From contig CM049316.1 in assembly GCA_026874595.1 (NCBI GenBank), forward strand, positions 15,195,839 through 15,259,838: 64,000 bases of DNA, in the 5' to 3' direction. The notes beneath the pieces were generated by a model. That model ran no database searches, was not told the DNA's origin, and saw only the letters and a program-made list of their open reading frames with translations. This document shows, piece after piece, positions 1-12,301 of this stretch; the stretch's first letter is position 1, and every line of letters begins with the position of its first letter. The position numbers were made by a program, and so were the translations under genes. The stretch is from Sipunculus nudus. Lineage: Eukaryota; Annelida; Sipuncula; Golfingiida; Sipunculidae.

Positions 1-931
1 ATTTCATTCCTTACAGGTTTTGTAGTATGGATCTGTGCGAGAAACTATAAACAGACTATACACTTATACCGTCGCAGATTTTGTTTAACGTTAGCTAGCG
101 ATAGCTTTAAGAAATATTATTGTGTGCGTGTGTTTATTCACAACATAAGTCATGCAATCATGAAAGGAATCTCATGAAAGTTTCAGGCCATTCGATTATT
201 TAGGTCTTGGTGTGGATCCGGCACAAGCTTGGTCCGGATTTAGGAACGTCATCAAGGAATATTCACAAATGTATCACTAATGAACAAATAAACCTAGGAA
301 TATGCTCCGTTAAAGTGAATACATACACGGTTTTTGGGAGCATCTTACAATACGGTTTTCCAAACATCCACTCAGAAGTTAGAATGCCTATTTCTAATAA
401 TTTTTTTTATCTATCTTATGCATGTACTTTTGATTTTTATTTCAAGCGTTCAAGATTTATCCCCATTGACTGCACATATACATACACTTATATGTGTATT
501 TATTACCTTTAAGAGGTGTCAGTATTACCTTTTACAATAAATTGTATTCTTGAAAGCACATATGCCCACAGGTTCAGTGCCTGAAGGAAGATCGTTTAGT
601 TTTAAAACATGCCACCAGATGTCTCAAGTAACTGACACAATGCTTGCCAGACGCCGTGGCCTCGAACAGCCAGTAACGAGCATTGAACGCAGCAGGCAGC
701 CACAGCTAACAGATAAAACAACCCCTCCACATACCAGCTGGATAACCACAGCTCCATCCTCATCCGCGACATCATCCATCATAATCATAAGCCTCAGACG
801 AGAAGGCCAGGTTTACGGGGTTTGTGTTTTTGGATTAAAACGGGGATTTGAACAACTCCTTGAAACTGCCGAGAAATAAAAGACCACGTGACCGTTCCCT
901 GTTGTGAGCGAGCGGTAGACGGGCATGCAAT
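1..931. other. 5' flank / 5' UTR of the calmodulin-like gene
   Basis: No recognisable coding region is seen. Short open frames here have no domain signature. The right edge should contain the promoter and 5' UTR of the calmodulin-like gene, because an ATG abutting a strong splice donor follows at 932. An upstream out-of-frame ATG at 924 overlaps the leader and could lower initiation at 932. No TATA box could be assigned with confidence. Confidence 0.4.
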
Positions 932-934
932 ATG
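932..934 (+). CDS. Calmodulin-like exon 1: initiator ATG only
   Basis: ATG is followed directly by the strong donor GTAAGT. It joins in phase 0 to the exon at 3191, whose frame is fixed by later exons. Vertebrate calmodulin genes also have an intron just after the initiator ATG, which supports this choice. It is the only upstream ATG-plus-donor I found in the right phase; a transcript would settle it. Confidence 0.65.
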
Positions 935-1176
935 GTAAGTGCTACAGATAGACTTTATTCTAAGAATCCATGGCACTGCTGGCCAGTAGTCTTTTCCTGG
1001 TGAAATGTTAATATAGTGTTTAATTTAAATAATCATATGCAAAATTATCAATTGAACATATTGTTAGGGCCTTATATCAATAATAGCTTTAAACAAAATG
1101 ATTTACGTGTAATAGCAAAGTTGATATATTGAATATTAAGTTTGCATAATCAACTGCTAAAATGACAGCGCAGCGG

Positions 1177-1251
<75 letters not shown>

Positions 1252-2939
1252 AGAGTAAGCCTGTCGAGTGTCGATGCACTATATAATAATTTTGTTGGAA
1301 CTTCCGTTCCTCGTTTTTCACCAAGCAGTGTAAGCCTACGCCTAGAATGGGTACGTGGGTCTGTTAACTTTGTTTGTATGATTGTTGTTACATGAATCAA
1401 ATTTCGTTTACATAAACCTTTTTGTTACCTTGCATATAAACAGACATAACAGACAGGTAAGGAGTTCAAAGTAACACGTGGGCATTAACACAAAGTTATC
1501 CCCAAATTACAATAATAATTATCTGCAAATAACATTCCCTTTTCTCTCTAGAGATATAATCTGTTCCGTCAGAAGAAATCAATTCTTTTCTGTAATATAT
1601 ATACATGTATTACAAGAGATGGTCCTAACCCTGTTAATTATTCCATACAGCAGCACACACAGTCAGCCAGCAGCCTGTACCAGCCAAACAGGGCGGCTGT
1701 CTGAGCACAAACCCTTCCTAGAAATCCCAGCAACAGGACTGCATCTACGCTATAAATAACCGTGGATTACAGCCCAGTCAGCCACAGCCTGACTGTACGA
1801 ACAGCATATATATATATAGGGTACATCTGTACTCAGCAAACAGCAGCGCTGGCCTCTAGTCATAGCAAACCATCCTGTTGCATCAATGGATCGGATGTAC
1901 GCGATAAAACCCTGCCCCGTAAAACCCCTCCTCCTCCCCTCCCCTTCAGGCAGCACTTGTATGTATAAATATTACGTGAGATGTCGGCCGATGATGCTCC
2001 CCTATGATCGTTATTTGCTTATAAAACTTGTATTAACTTCCCTGTTAAAACTCTTTATATCATTTTATGTTTTTCCCTCAGGAAATCCGAGCATATGGAG
2101 TGTCGAAACAACTGGAAAGAATTCATAGATACTGAATTTACATGAATGTTCAGTCTAAATATTAGTAGGGGATCCAGACTGGGGTCCAGGGGGTCTGGAC
2201 CATCATCTTTCAGCGACCACAATTTTTTAATGCTTTCACTTCCCCCTCCCCCCCTTTCGGGCCTAGGCCGAAATAAAGATCTGTCCTATAAATTTTATTC
2301 ATTAGTCTTAATGGGTCGGACCCCTCCCCTTTTTTAACATAATCCTGGATCCGCCCCTGAACACGATCTATATTTGAATCATGCATGAGGAGGTCTGAGA
2401 CGTCCAAAAGGTCTTGTCCTGCTTATTATAAATCTTGTCATTATATGATTAGATCTACAACCAGAAAATACTGATTTCAAATTATAGAATTGAGTTGATT
2501 ATATTGTATGTGACCTAACTTGTGACCTGCAGTTAACCTATTTTAGCATTTTCTCATGTTAAATTTGTTGAATGGCACGTGTTTTCTATTTTTTACATAT
2601 TTTATACATATAATATGCAGATGATTAACCACAGCAACCATGGTGAAAATATAGTGTTTCTTTACACAGATTTTCCTAACGCAGATAACATCAAATCGAT
2701 GACAAAGCACTGATAAGTATGAAATAAAACAAATAATTAAAATTCATCCGTTTATTTGTTGCTAATAGTAATATTGATGAAAACTAAGCCATTGAGATGA
2801 CTTTTTTTTATTTTAGATATACACATAAATGCAAAATCTTTTTGTATTGATGGTTCAATAATGTTACTGTGAATCTTGATGTACCATGTGTGGGTATGTA
2901 CATGTGTGTGTGAGAAATTAATGATTTCAAGATGTATTC

Positions 2940-2982
<43 letters not shown>

Positions 2983-5900
2983 TAATGATGATGATAACCC
3001 AATGAATTTTAAATATAATTTTGTATACCATTCGGCATTTACATTCATATGAGCATAAATATACATGTATATAAGTCGAAGGGTGGCTTTGGATCTCAGG
3101 GTAGCGGGTGACCACCTGACAGAGGAAGAGAGGATTATTTGTAATGAGGATGTTATCCATTAACCATGACAACATAATTATCATTTTCAGACGAATGAGG
3201 CCGACATTACCCAGGGTGAGGTGGACATAGAGGCCATCAAAAAGAAATATGACTTCACTCAGGAACAGGTGATGCGTAAGTCTTAGCTTTTGATTTAATT
3301 TATAAAAAATAACTTTATTTTCACCCGGGTTTATTCAAATAAGGCTAGTTCATTTTAAGTACTATTTATAAAGTGTGTGTGACGCATTTTAAATATATTA
3401 CAATTAAATATAATGTGTTAAAAATAATGTACAGGTTATCTCTAAACCAGCTTTGGGTATATGATTATTCATATTAAACTTAGAAATGGAACCAAAGTCT
3501 GAAATTCTAATTTTTAATATATAGATATTATTCTATGAATAGAAGGAGATGATTACATTGACCTCCCCCCCCCCCCCCCCACTTGCTTAAAGTGGGGGGG
3601 GGGGGGTGGGTTGGTTATATACCCCTATCCCCCCCGTATTAACGCCTTTGGTCATATGTAGACGTAACGGCGTACCTAGCCTCATTGCCGCCCGGGGCGG
3701 TCTTAGAAATTGCCGCCCCTCTAACAAAACATTACAAACCTGGATAAAATATTGAAATATATCGTGTCAAATGTCCTTGTTACAGGCTTGTATTCGACCA
3801 CAACGCAATTATATGGATTCACTGGCAGGGAATTTCATCCGCCACGTATTAAAGAGCAGACATCTCTTTGCTAATGTAAATCAAAAGATCGCTCGAAGGT
3901 CAAACAATTATATTTCATCATGAATTGAACAGAAAGGAATAAAACGAATAAATTGTAACTATTAACAGATTACACTGCAGGATACACATATAATGTGTGA
4001 AATTAAACTTTCATCATTCATGTAAACACGATTCATGATTACTTTATACTCAGCTTGGGAAAAACTTTATTTGGTGAGCGTTATTCCATTCTCAACGTAT
4101 ACGAATACCTTGTCACATTTATAATTTCACCTTTCGTTAACGCATATGACAGCAGGTACACTGTACAGTGATTAAGCACTTTGCGAGGTTTTATTTATGA
4201 ACTTATGACTATTTGTTATTCAATAAAGTATTTAAATAAATTTCAAGTAATGATATAATTTAAATATATATTATAATTTAATTTCAAATGATTTGTCACA
4301 ATATACAACAATTGTCTGTAGGTAGTGGATAATTAAACTGTTAATAACAGAATTAACAGTACAGGTAAATATATCTTTAATTTAAGTTTTGAACTCTAAA
4401 AGTTAAAACTGATACTTGATACGTATATTGAACATTGGCTAAGCGGCCAGGGGGATTCATCCCGCCGGACAGTTATAATAGAATTATATTTTAAAGTTAA
4501 ATAATTCCTACATAGGCCTGGGTGTTTATTGATTTTATTCAGGTTACATAAAAGATCATGCAGGCCATATTGGTTAATCAAAAGACACAGGCATTTATAG
4601 GTAGTACTCATTATATATACACGATAGTGTAAACGTCTGTATTTTAACAAGACTGATCTTAGAGTATGAAGAATCGTGGGAAAAGTGCATTTCAGGTTGT
4701 TTCAGGCTGTTTAAATATCCTGGAATTTCGGGAATTCAAGGGTTCAAGAGTTGAAATTCATAATACTTTCCAAGGAAAGAGCAACACAATTCGTCAAAAT
4801 ATTTTTCGCACAATGTGTATAACAGACATCCCACCCCCACCACCAGGGGCCATTGGTCTTCTGGCAGGGTTTTTCAGGTGCTGCTACGGATTTCTGTAAA
4901 CGACGACCGCCCTGAAATGCAGGCTTCTTTTTGCATGATTGGTCAGTTTATCGATGGCGTTCTGACATTGCAAGACCACAGATCTTAACAAAGAATAACT
5001 ACAGATATGTATTTCTTTTTTGCGTATAGCTTGCCTCTATAGAGATTGTCCGCAAATAATTTGGTTGGTTTCACTGCCAATTGTTTAATCCCTGAAATTC
5101 TTGAAAAGGGACAAAAAGGCCGAATTTGAACTTTTTGAGGAACTCCTTATGCCACTGATTATACTAAATCCCAGAAATGCCGCCCCCACAAATTTACAAT
5201 TCGTTCGCTAATCATTCTGTAGGTTCCACTGTCCAGTTTATAATCCCTGGAATACTTGAACATGGGACAAAAAGGCCAAATTTATACTGTTTGAGAACTC
5301 CTTATGCCACTGATTATACTAAATCCCAGAAATGCCGCCTATAAAAAAATGTACAAAACGTTCGCTAATCATTCTGTAGGTTCCACTGTCCAGTTTATTA
5401 TCCCCGGAATACTTGAACATAGGACAAAAAGGCCAAATTTGTACTTTTTGAGAACTCCTTATGCCACAAATTATACTAAATCCCAGAAATGCCGCCCATA
5501 AAAAAATGTACAAAACGTTCGCTAATCATTTGGTAGGTTCAATTGTCCAGTTTATAATCCCTGGAATACTTGAACATGGGACAAAAAGGCCAAAATTGTA
5601 CTTTTTGAGAACTCCTTATGCTACTGATTATACTAAATCCCAGAAATGTCGCCCCCACAAATTTACAATTCGTTCGCTAATCATTCTGTATAGGTTCCAC
5701 TGTCCAGTTTATAATCCCTGGAATACTTGAACATGGGACAAAAAGGCCAAATTTGTACTTTTTGAGAACTCCTTATATCACTGATTATACTAAATCCCAG
5801 AAATGTCGCCCCCACAAATTTACAATTCGTTCGCTAATCATTCTGTATAGGTTCCACTGTCCAGTTTATAATCCCTGGAATACTTGAACATGGAACAAAA

Positions 5901-8900
5901 AGGCCAAATTTGTACTTGTTGAAAACTCCTTATGTCACTGATTCTACTATTTCCCAGAAATGCCGCTCATAAAACAAATGTACAAAACGTTCTCTAATCA
6001 TTTAGTAGGTTCCATTGTCAAGTTTATAATCCCTGGAATACTTGAACATGGGACAAAAAGGCCAAATTTGTACATTTTGAGAACCCCTTGTGCCACTGAT
6101 TATACTAAACCCAAGAAATGCCGCCCCAAAAAATGTACAAATGGTTCGCTAATCATTTGGTAGGTCCCATGGTCCAGTTTATAATCCTTGGAATACTTGA
6201 ACATGGGACAAAAAGGCCAAATTTGTACTTTTTGAGAACTCCTTATGCCACTGATTATATACTAAATCCCAGAAATGCCGCCCCCAAAAAAATGTGCAAA
6301 TCGTTCGCTAATCATTTGGTAGGTTCCATTGTCAAGTTTATAATCCCTGGAATACTTGAACATGGGACAAAAAGGCCAAATTTGTACATCTTGAGAACTT
6401 CATGTGCCACTGATTATACTAAACCCCAGAAATGCTGCCCCAAAAAATGTACAAATCGTTCGCTAATCATTTGGTAGGTTCCATTGTCCAGTTAATAATC
6501 CCTGGAATACTTGAACATGGGACAAAAACGACAAATTTTTAATTTTTTAGGAATTCCTTGTGCCACTCATTATACTAATTCCTCGAAATGCCGCCCCCAA
6601 AAATGTGCCGCCCGTGGCGGACCGCCCCTGCCGCCCCCCCCCCCCCCCTTAGGTACGCCACTGGACGTAACACTTTTATTTTTTTAAATACTATATGATT
6701 AGAATTTCTACCAAACACCAGCTAATCATCTTTGCAATTTACCTGATCAGCGTTTGAACAAACGTTTCCAAAGGAAAGCGCATCGTGTGGATGCCTAAAG
6801 GTCGTCTGCTGTATTCGGGCCCATAAGTCAGTAATGCTGGTTTTGTTAAGTGCATGAAACAAATAAGAATACTAAAATGAGTTCAAATTAACCTTTTGAC
6901 TACTTTTAATTTTTTTCTCCTCTGAGATATATAGGAAAATATTATCTTTTTTCTTGTCGATGTAACAGACGCGAACACTCATTGTCAGTCGTCGGCGATA
7001 GGTGTCGCTGGTATGAAACTTTACAATGATGTATGCACAGAGTGATCAACATCTGCTTTCAATTCACTTTAAAATCATTAAGGCTTAATGTGTCATGTTT
7101 CAGTGATAAAAAAAGCTGCATTGTAGCTAAAGGAATTAAAGTCGTTTGTAGGAGATATGTCAAAAATGCTTTGGTAACCATAATGACACATTATTGCTGC
7201 AGTGAATTTAAGAACGGTTAGACCCACTGTATTGATATTGAAAGTCGCTTTAGGTAATTAAAGAAACAAACCAGACTGATATTGAGAGTTCTCTGAGAAG
7301 GTTCATTATCAGCGGAAATCAATCATAAATATATAAAATCAGTCACAGTATAATCAGTTTTGATGAAAATAACATGTGAATATTATAAGCAGTTTAAGAG
7401 GAATATTTCAATACGGTGACTTAATCATGCATGCTTCTTGCTCATGTCTGTGCCACAGACTTTGGCATAATAGTGTGTGAGTCACCATATATGAATCATA
7501 GTGACTATGCATATATAACATCATTATGGTAATAATGGTATTTAAGCCTACTCTCGGACCTAAAGTCTAAAATAAAGTGATTGACACTGCCGCTGGGATG
7601 TGTCATCACAACCTATAACGCAGCCATTCGTCTTGTCAAAAACAATGCAAATAGAAGCTATCCCCATGCCTCCTATACCAAGCCCCGATATTGTCTAGTC
7701 ATCCCATACACAGGTCTCCCGGTGCACTGGTTCAATTTTCAGATTTCGCGGCCACTGGCTACAGTGCTGGTATAGAGGACACTGGTACATTCACGTGTAT
7801 ACATATATATTGTCATGATTTTGTTGGTTTTATGTTTTGTGGCCATGAGAAAGGCCAATCCGATATTTATACATTTTCTGCAGATGTAAAAGTATATATT
7901 TATATACGTACTGAGTAAATAGTTGTCCCTATAGTACATCAGTGAGTATATTTCCTTGGTATTCAAACAGACCATTCACCTCAGCTGCCCGACTTACCAC
8001 TTTTTTTTACAATGCTAATACAGTCCTATTAAACCAGCAATCTTGCTGTAAATTGATGCTTACTGTAGACAGCGATACAAACAGGTTCTACCAGCAAAGC
8101 AATGTTAGACATGGATTTAAACTGCACAGCGAGCAGGCAGTATAAACTGATATATATGAGAACAAACACCCATAATGGGCCATATATGTTTGCTTGCAAC
8201 GGAACAAGCCAGTTAATAACGTAACAATATACGTATCGTTATATTTCTTTAATGTGCCACAGATTAGAATGTACATAATAATTAAACCTATGCAAAAATC
8301 CTAGTCTTTTTATATAAAAAGTTAAATATGATATGAGGTTTCAATTAAAAAACCGGAAGATTTTTGTGAATTCAGATAATTGTTTTAGTTTAAAGATTTC
8401 GAGAGGTTGTCTTCGAAAGAAATCCCCGGGCTGTTGATGTGCGAGGTTTTTATATTGAGTTAAAATCCACAATAAAAATTGTTAATTATGGCTCCATGGT
8501 AATAAAGAACACATCTGGGACCAATAATTTTTACAGAAACGCAGTTTAATATAAACGTAAAATAGTAAAGCTTATTAAGATATGTAACAATTTCGTGAAT
8601 ATCCTAGAAATTTGCATTCTGAGGAACGTATACGCCTCCGCTATGTGGCCCATATTGACAGGTACATTCGTGCATTATTCTTTGATGACGCTCCTGAATC
8701 CGGATCATGTTTTGGATCTGCACAAAAATCTAATTGGCCCATTGGCCAATTCCCGAAATGTCCTGAAAATTTCATGAGATTTCGTTCATGCAGGATTGCG
8801 TGAGTTATGTTGTGAAGGAACACACAAGCACACACAAACACACACAAACACACGGAAGGGGATGAACACATACCATCCTGGCAGACGTAATCAGACATGT

Positions 8901-11794
8901 ACAGTGCAACCTGTCTAAGGCAAAAAAAAAAAAAATAATAATAATAAATAAATAAAAGGTATGGTTCTCAGGTACTTTTTTCCCGAAATCAGTGCGGGCG
9001 GGCGGTATTTTATTTTTGACCTTTTTTTTTGTATTTTTCAATAAAAATGTCATATTATCCGGGAAAAGCATGAAAATAACAATTTGTTTTGCTAAACAGG
9101 TAAAAGGACTACATTAATTGTATTATATAGCTTCTTTAAAGATAAAAATCAAAATAAAAATTATTGATGCGGGGGGTGGGGTGTGGGGGGGGGGGGGGGG
9201 GGGTGTTAAATTGACGCGGGCCGTGCCTAAGAACCATACCTTTTATTTTTTTTATTTTTGGCCTAATAAGACTACTTTTCTATTAAGACCACCCTTAGAC
9301 CGAAAGCATCACATTGGTTATAACTGACCTGTCTAATAAGACCACCTGTGACCTTAAGACTACTTTTGGCCAGCCTCAAAGGTGGTCTTATTAGATAGGT
9401 TTCTCTGTATATAAAGCCTTCGTTAAAGATTTTATAAAAATTAAAAAGAAAATATATTTTTATAAGTGACTTATAATATCAGCATTCTTTTTTTTTCTCC
9501 ATATTCAAATTTATAGTATTTCAAGTATATTTATGGGTACTTGATTTTATCAACATTTGTTTTCTTGTTTACTCAGAATTTCAGGAAGCCTTCTCTGTAT
9601 TTGACCTTGACTCAGACGGGGTCATCACAACAGATGAGCTCGGGACCGTCATGGTGTCGTTGGGACAGAGGCCGTCTTTACAAGAACTGGAGGCACTAGT
9701 TCAAGGCATAGATTTAGACAGTAGGTGTACATTTTCATACCACACAGGAACAGCAAGAAGCTGAAAAAAAATTCAGTCGGGTGTCAGATGTTGGAATTTA
9801 CAGGCCCATATACACGAGAAAGCCACCAGCCCACAGCTGTTTCAGAAATTCAACAGCAGTTTTTCATACAATTTAAAACATTGATTAAAACATAATGAAA
9901 ATATCAATCTGGTCGTTTCATTAATTAGGTTACTGAAAAGAAGGAATCCCGCGCGTAGACAGTGTATTGTGGAGTAGTCAGACAGTTTCATTGGCCCTGG
10001 AACTGTAAAAGTAATATACCTGTACTTGAAAATACTAGCAAAGTTATTGGTCCTTTTTTTATATTTTTGGTGTCCAGATGTAACACCATCATTTTAACTA
10101 AGTATTTAAATCTTCATAATTCCATTCCGGTTTTAGACTATACATGTATACGTGATAGGGCGATAGCACGTGCACGCTTCTTAATATTAATATCCTAGTA
10201 TTTACCAATCCCGGTGACTCTCGCATTATTGAAAATGTTGGCCTATTCTGTTTGTGATTCCTGATACACATGTCCAATGGAGTCTCATCTTTAATCAACA
10301 CTCCAGTAATACAGTGATACCCCAGAAAACTCTCAAAGATCAACACTTTATGGTGACCTTGTACAATAAATGAATGTTTGACCTCTTCATATATATAGTA
10401 CAGCAGGATCGAAGATTTCGATCCCAATTTTATCAAGCACACTTAAACGTTTCATCTCCATCTTTGTTGCATTAAGTATAATAAAATTAATATCCTCCCA
10501 GGGATATCTATCTTTGCCACATTTGAGTCCTTATAGAAACAATGAGGGAAAATCGTCAATAATATATCTTCATAAGTTTGTTTAACAGTTGTTCATCCAG
10601 TAACACTGCATTAAAGTATTACATTGAAATAAACCTAAGGTTAAATATGGAAAAGGCTGTCGATCGTTGTATGTATGTAAATGTACATATATATGTATGT
10701 ACTGTTCAGTTTTTGCGCGATCTATGTGCTATTAATTTCAATGCGCTTCAAAACGTTTTTTGAACTGATGAGTATTTTTTTGTTTTTTCTTTACAATGCC
10801 CATGCACTATAGATTTAATACAGGAAATGCGAAATACCATTGATAGCCCATGTAGGACTATGTGAAAAGTATCGCTGAAACCTCAATAAATGCTACATTT
10901 TGATAACATCTACAAACTAAATTTCAGCCACAGATAGGATGAGCACGCTCATTTTGCGCTAAAATTTGACACAAAAGTCATGAAACCGCATATTTGTTTC
11001 AGAAAGTGGTACAATAGACTTCATGGAGTTCCTTGATATGATGTCGAAAAAAATGTGTGCCGGTCACGTGGATGAGGTCATGGAAGTGTTTGACGTATTA
11101 GATTGTAACGACGACGGCAAAATATCGGTGGAGGAACTGACAGACATACTCAAACGACTCGGTGAACATCTCTCTCCAGTGAGAACTACTTTTTTTTTAA
11201 ATAATTAATATAAATAAGGTCATTTTACAATATATGAATATACCGATGTCTTGGCACCTTTTGGGTCAATTCACAACCAGATATAAGGAAGCCAAATTCA
11301 TTTTACTTTAAAAAAATGACATTACTTGCTGTTATGACTTTAATGAAGGTAGGCGACATCAGGTCAAACCAAAGCGTATACATAACCTATCATTTTTTTC
11401 TGAATTTATACATGTACAGCACACACTAAATATTTGCGTGGATATATGGTTAAATGAATGTTTCTCCGCATATGAATTTGTGGTGGTAAATTTAGGATTT
11501 AGTAAGTGAAGACCTCTCTCTCTCTCTCTCTCTCTCTCGCTCTCCCTGGATAGAGCGTCCACGGCCAGTTTTCTATAATGCTCCCTAGTTGAATATGCAG
11601 CAATAGTTTTCATGCACATTTTTCTCGAAGAACAACATGATATCCATTTAAGTCTTGTTCCACAAATCTAAATTAACTGTGTTAAATATGCATATTTTAA
11701 AATTAATTTTATTTACAGGATGAAGCGGAAGAAATGATAAAAGAAGCTGACTTAAATGGTGATGGCTTTGTAGACTTTGAAGGTGAGATATATC

Positions 11795-11862
<68 letters not shown>

Positions 11863-12301
11863 TGGCTGTGTTCGATCCGCATCGCTCACTGGATTAAATT
11901 TTCGTTTCAACGAGAGGGGGCAGCACCACGAGTCCTAGCAAACTATCCTTGTGTCCTGGAATAAATAATCAAAGCGGTATATCATAGATGATTGTGCCAG
12001 CATTTCTGTAAATCTTCGGTGTGTCTTTATGTTCTGTTAATTGAATTCAGTTAACACTTCAAGGTGTATATCCTGAATTCAGTAGTTTTTTTACTCTACA
12101 TTTATTTCAGTGGAATTTAATAAGACACTATTACTTTCATTCTTTTTATTACTATGTCATTTCATTGTTAGGTTATTAATGTTTCAACCTTTTTGTTATT
12201 TTATCAGTTAATTGTTTATCAGTAGTTAAGAACGGTTGTTCCATAATGATTGTATTTTTTTCATTATTTCAGAATTCAAAGCCATTTTACATGGAAAGTA
12301 A
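932..12301 (+). CDS. Calmodulin-like four-EF-hand Ca2+ sensor, six coding exons (gene span)
   Basis: Spliced CDS: 932-934, 3191-3275, 9577-9720, 11003-11178, 11719-11782, 12273-12301. This totals 501 nt and 166 residues plus stop. All junctions are GT/AG and the phases agree. Four canonical 12-residue EF loops are visible: [36 protein letters not shown] and [12 protein letters not shown]. Each keeps the acidic first and twelfth positions and the central Gly, so all four should bind Ca2+. Motifs such as [14 protein letters not shown] and GTIDF are calmodulin hallmarks, but the N-terminus is about 17 residues longer than the 149-residue calmodulin and the loops diverge. It is therefore a calmodulin-like protein rather than calmodulin itself. 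Its likely role is cytosolic Ca2+ sensing with unknown targets. Placing the start in an ATG-only first exon follows animal calmodulin gene structure and is inference. Confidence 0.9.
1178..1249. repeat. (CT)n(AT)n compound microsatellite
   Basis: About 30 bp of CT followed directly by about 40 bp of AT, inside intron 1 of the calmodulin-like gene. It is hypermutable simple sequence, and open frames across it are artefacts. Confidence 0.95.
2160..2358. mobile_element. hAT-like MITE or fragment (GGATCCAG-type ends)
   Basis: About 200 bp with inverted ends: GGGGATCCAGACTGG on the left and CTGGATCCGCCCCTG on the right, with GGGTCC/GGACCC subterminal blocks. The same end sequence recurs at 13258. 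The left end is degraded, and no target duplication could be read. Confidence 0.6.
2940..2983. repeat. (ATA)n microsatellite
   Basis: Trinucleotide run in intron 1 of the calmodulin-like gene. Confidence 0.95.
3191..3275 (+). CDS. Calmodulin-like exon 2 (N-terminal extension)
   Basis: Acceptor TCATTTTCAG and donor GTAAGT bound 85 nt: 28 codons plus one base. It encodes an acidic/lysine-rich leader ([19 protein letters not shown]) and the start of the helix before EF-hand 1. Calmodulin itself has a much shorter stretch here. Confidence 0.85.
3669..6663. mobile_element. Non-autonomous hAT-type element carrying a 157-bp minisatellite
   Basis: The 8-bp duplication GACGTAAC flanks the element at 3661-3668 and 6664-6671. 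The right end is ...GGTACGCCACTG and the left end GGCGTACCTAGC, so the left terminus seems to lack the first four bases of a CAGTGGCGTACC-type TIR. Subterminal GCCGCCC/GGGCGGC blocks lie at both ends. An 8-bp duplication with CAGTGGCG-like TIRs is typical of the hAT superfamily. No transposase is visible. The left half (3700-5070) is AT-rich without a coding signature; the right half is a tandem array. Confidence 0.85.
5071..6600. repeat. 157-bp tandem array inside the hAT-type element
   Basis: Nine to ten head-to-tail units. The landmark AGGTTCC falls at 5221, 5378, 5535, 5692, 5849, 6007, 6162 (AGGTCCC), 6321 and 6476, giving spacings of 155-159. Most spacings are exactly 157, which is not a multiple of three, so open frames across it are not coding. 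Units differ at a few positions, including CCACAAATTTAC versus AAAAAATGTAC variants. Confidence 0.95.
6672..8899. other. Intron 2 of the calmodulin-like gene, unique AT-rich sequence
   Basis: No exon of the calmodulin-like gene is missing here, since exons 2 and 3 join in phase. No TIR, tandem array or coding signature is seen. A short CACA-rich patch lies near 8820-8850. Confidence 0.5.
8902..9407. mobile_element. Tc1/mariner-like MITE with TA duplication
   Basis: TA dinucleotides at 8900-8901 and 9408-9409 flank inverted ends CAGTGCAACCTGTCTAA and CAGAGAAACCTATCTAA (the latter on the opposite strand). TA duplication and CAGTG-type ends fit Tc1/mariner MITEs. No transposase. The element is interrupted by another MITE at 8958-9240. 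It lies 170 bp upstream of calmodulin-like exon 3. Confidence 0.75.
8958..9240. mobile_element. MITE nested in the mariner-like MITE
   Basis: Inverted ends GGTATGGTTCTCAGGTAC and GTGCCTAAGAACCATACC. Subterminal GCGGGCGGGCGG and a long G run are present. A second copy in opposite orientation at 63508-63776 lacks the mariner-like flanks, so this is an independent family that inserted here. Confidence 0.75.
9577..9720 (+). CDS. Calmodulin-like exon 3 (EF-hand 1 to start of EF-hand 2)
   Basis: Acceptor TTTACTCAG and donor GTAGGT bound 144 nt. The exon encodes the [14 protein letters not shown] helix-loop with the complete first EF loop, then the linker and the first residues of loop 2 (IDLD). 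The CaM-like signature [13 protein letters not shown] lies inside. Confidence 0.95.
9721..11002. other. Intron 3 of the calmodulin-like gene
   Basis: Unique AT-rich intron. No repeat structure or coding signature is seen beyond short spurious frames. Confidence 0.6.
11003..11178 (+). CDS. Calmodulin-like exon 4 (EF-hand 2 end to EF-hand 3)
   Basis: Acceptor ATTTGTTTCAG and donor GTGAGA bound 176 nt. It completes EF loop 2 ([10 protein letters not shown]), then carries the central linker [14 protein letters not shown] and EF loop 3 ([12 protein letters not shown]), ending at LGEHLSP in phase 0. Confidence 0.95.
11514..11543. repeat. (CT)n microsatellite
   Basis: CT run in intron 4 of the calmodulin-like gene. 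Confidence 0.9.
11719..11782 (+). CDS. Calmodulin-like exon 5 (EF-hand 4)
   Basis: Acceptor ATTTACAG and donor GTGAGA bound 64 nt. It encodes [21 protein letters not shown], the entering helix and most of EF loop 4. An (AT)n run follows 15 nt after the donor. Confidence 0.95.
11799..11860. repeat. (AT)n microsatellite
   Basis: Uninterrupted AT run that begins 15 nt after the exon 5 donor. Confidence 0.95.
12273..12301 (+). CDS. Calmodulin-like exon 6 (C-terminus and stop)
   Basis: Acceptor CATTATTTCAG. The exon completes the loop-4 glutamate, adds FKAILHGK and ends in TAA. The 3' UTR should run to a polyadenylation site near 13170. Confidence 0.9.

Noticed and set aside
5304-6477. Repeated peptide frames in the 157-bp array
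   Set aside because: The period is not divisible by three and the frames shift between units.
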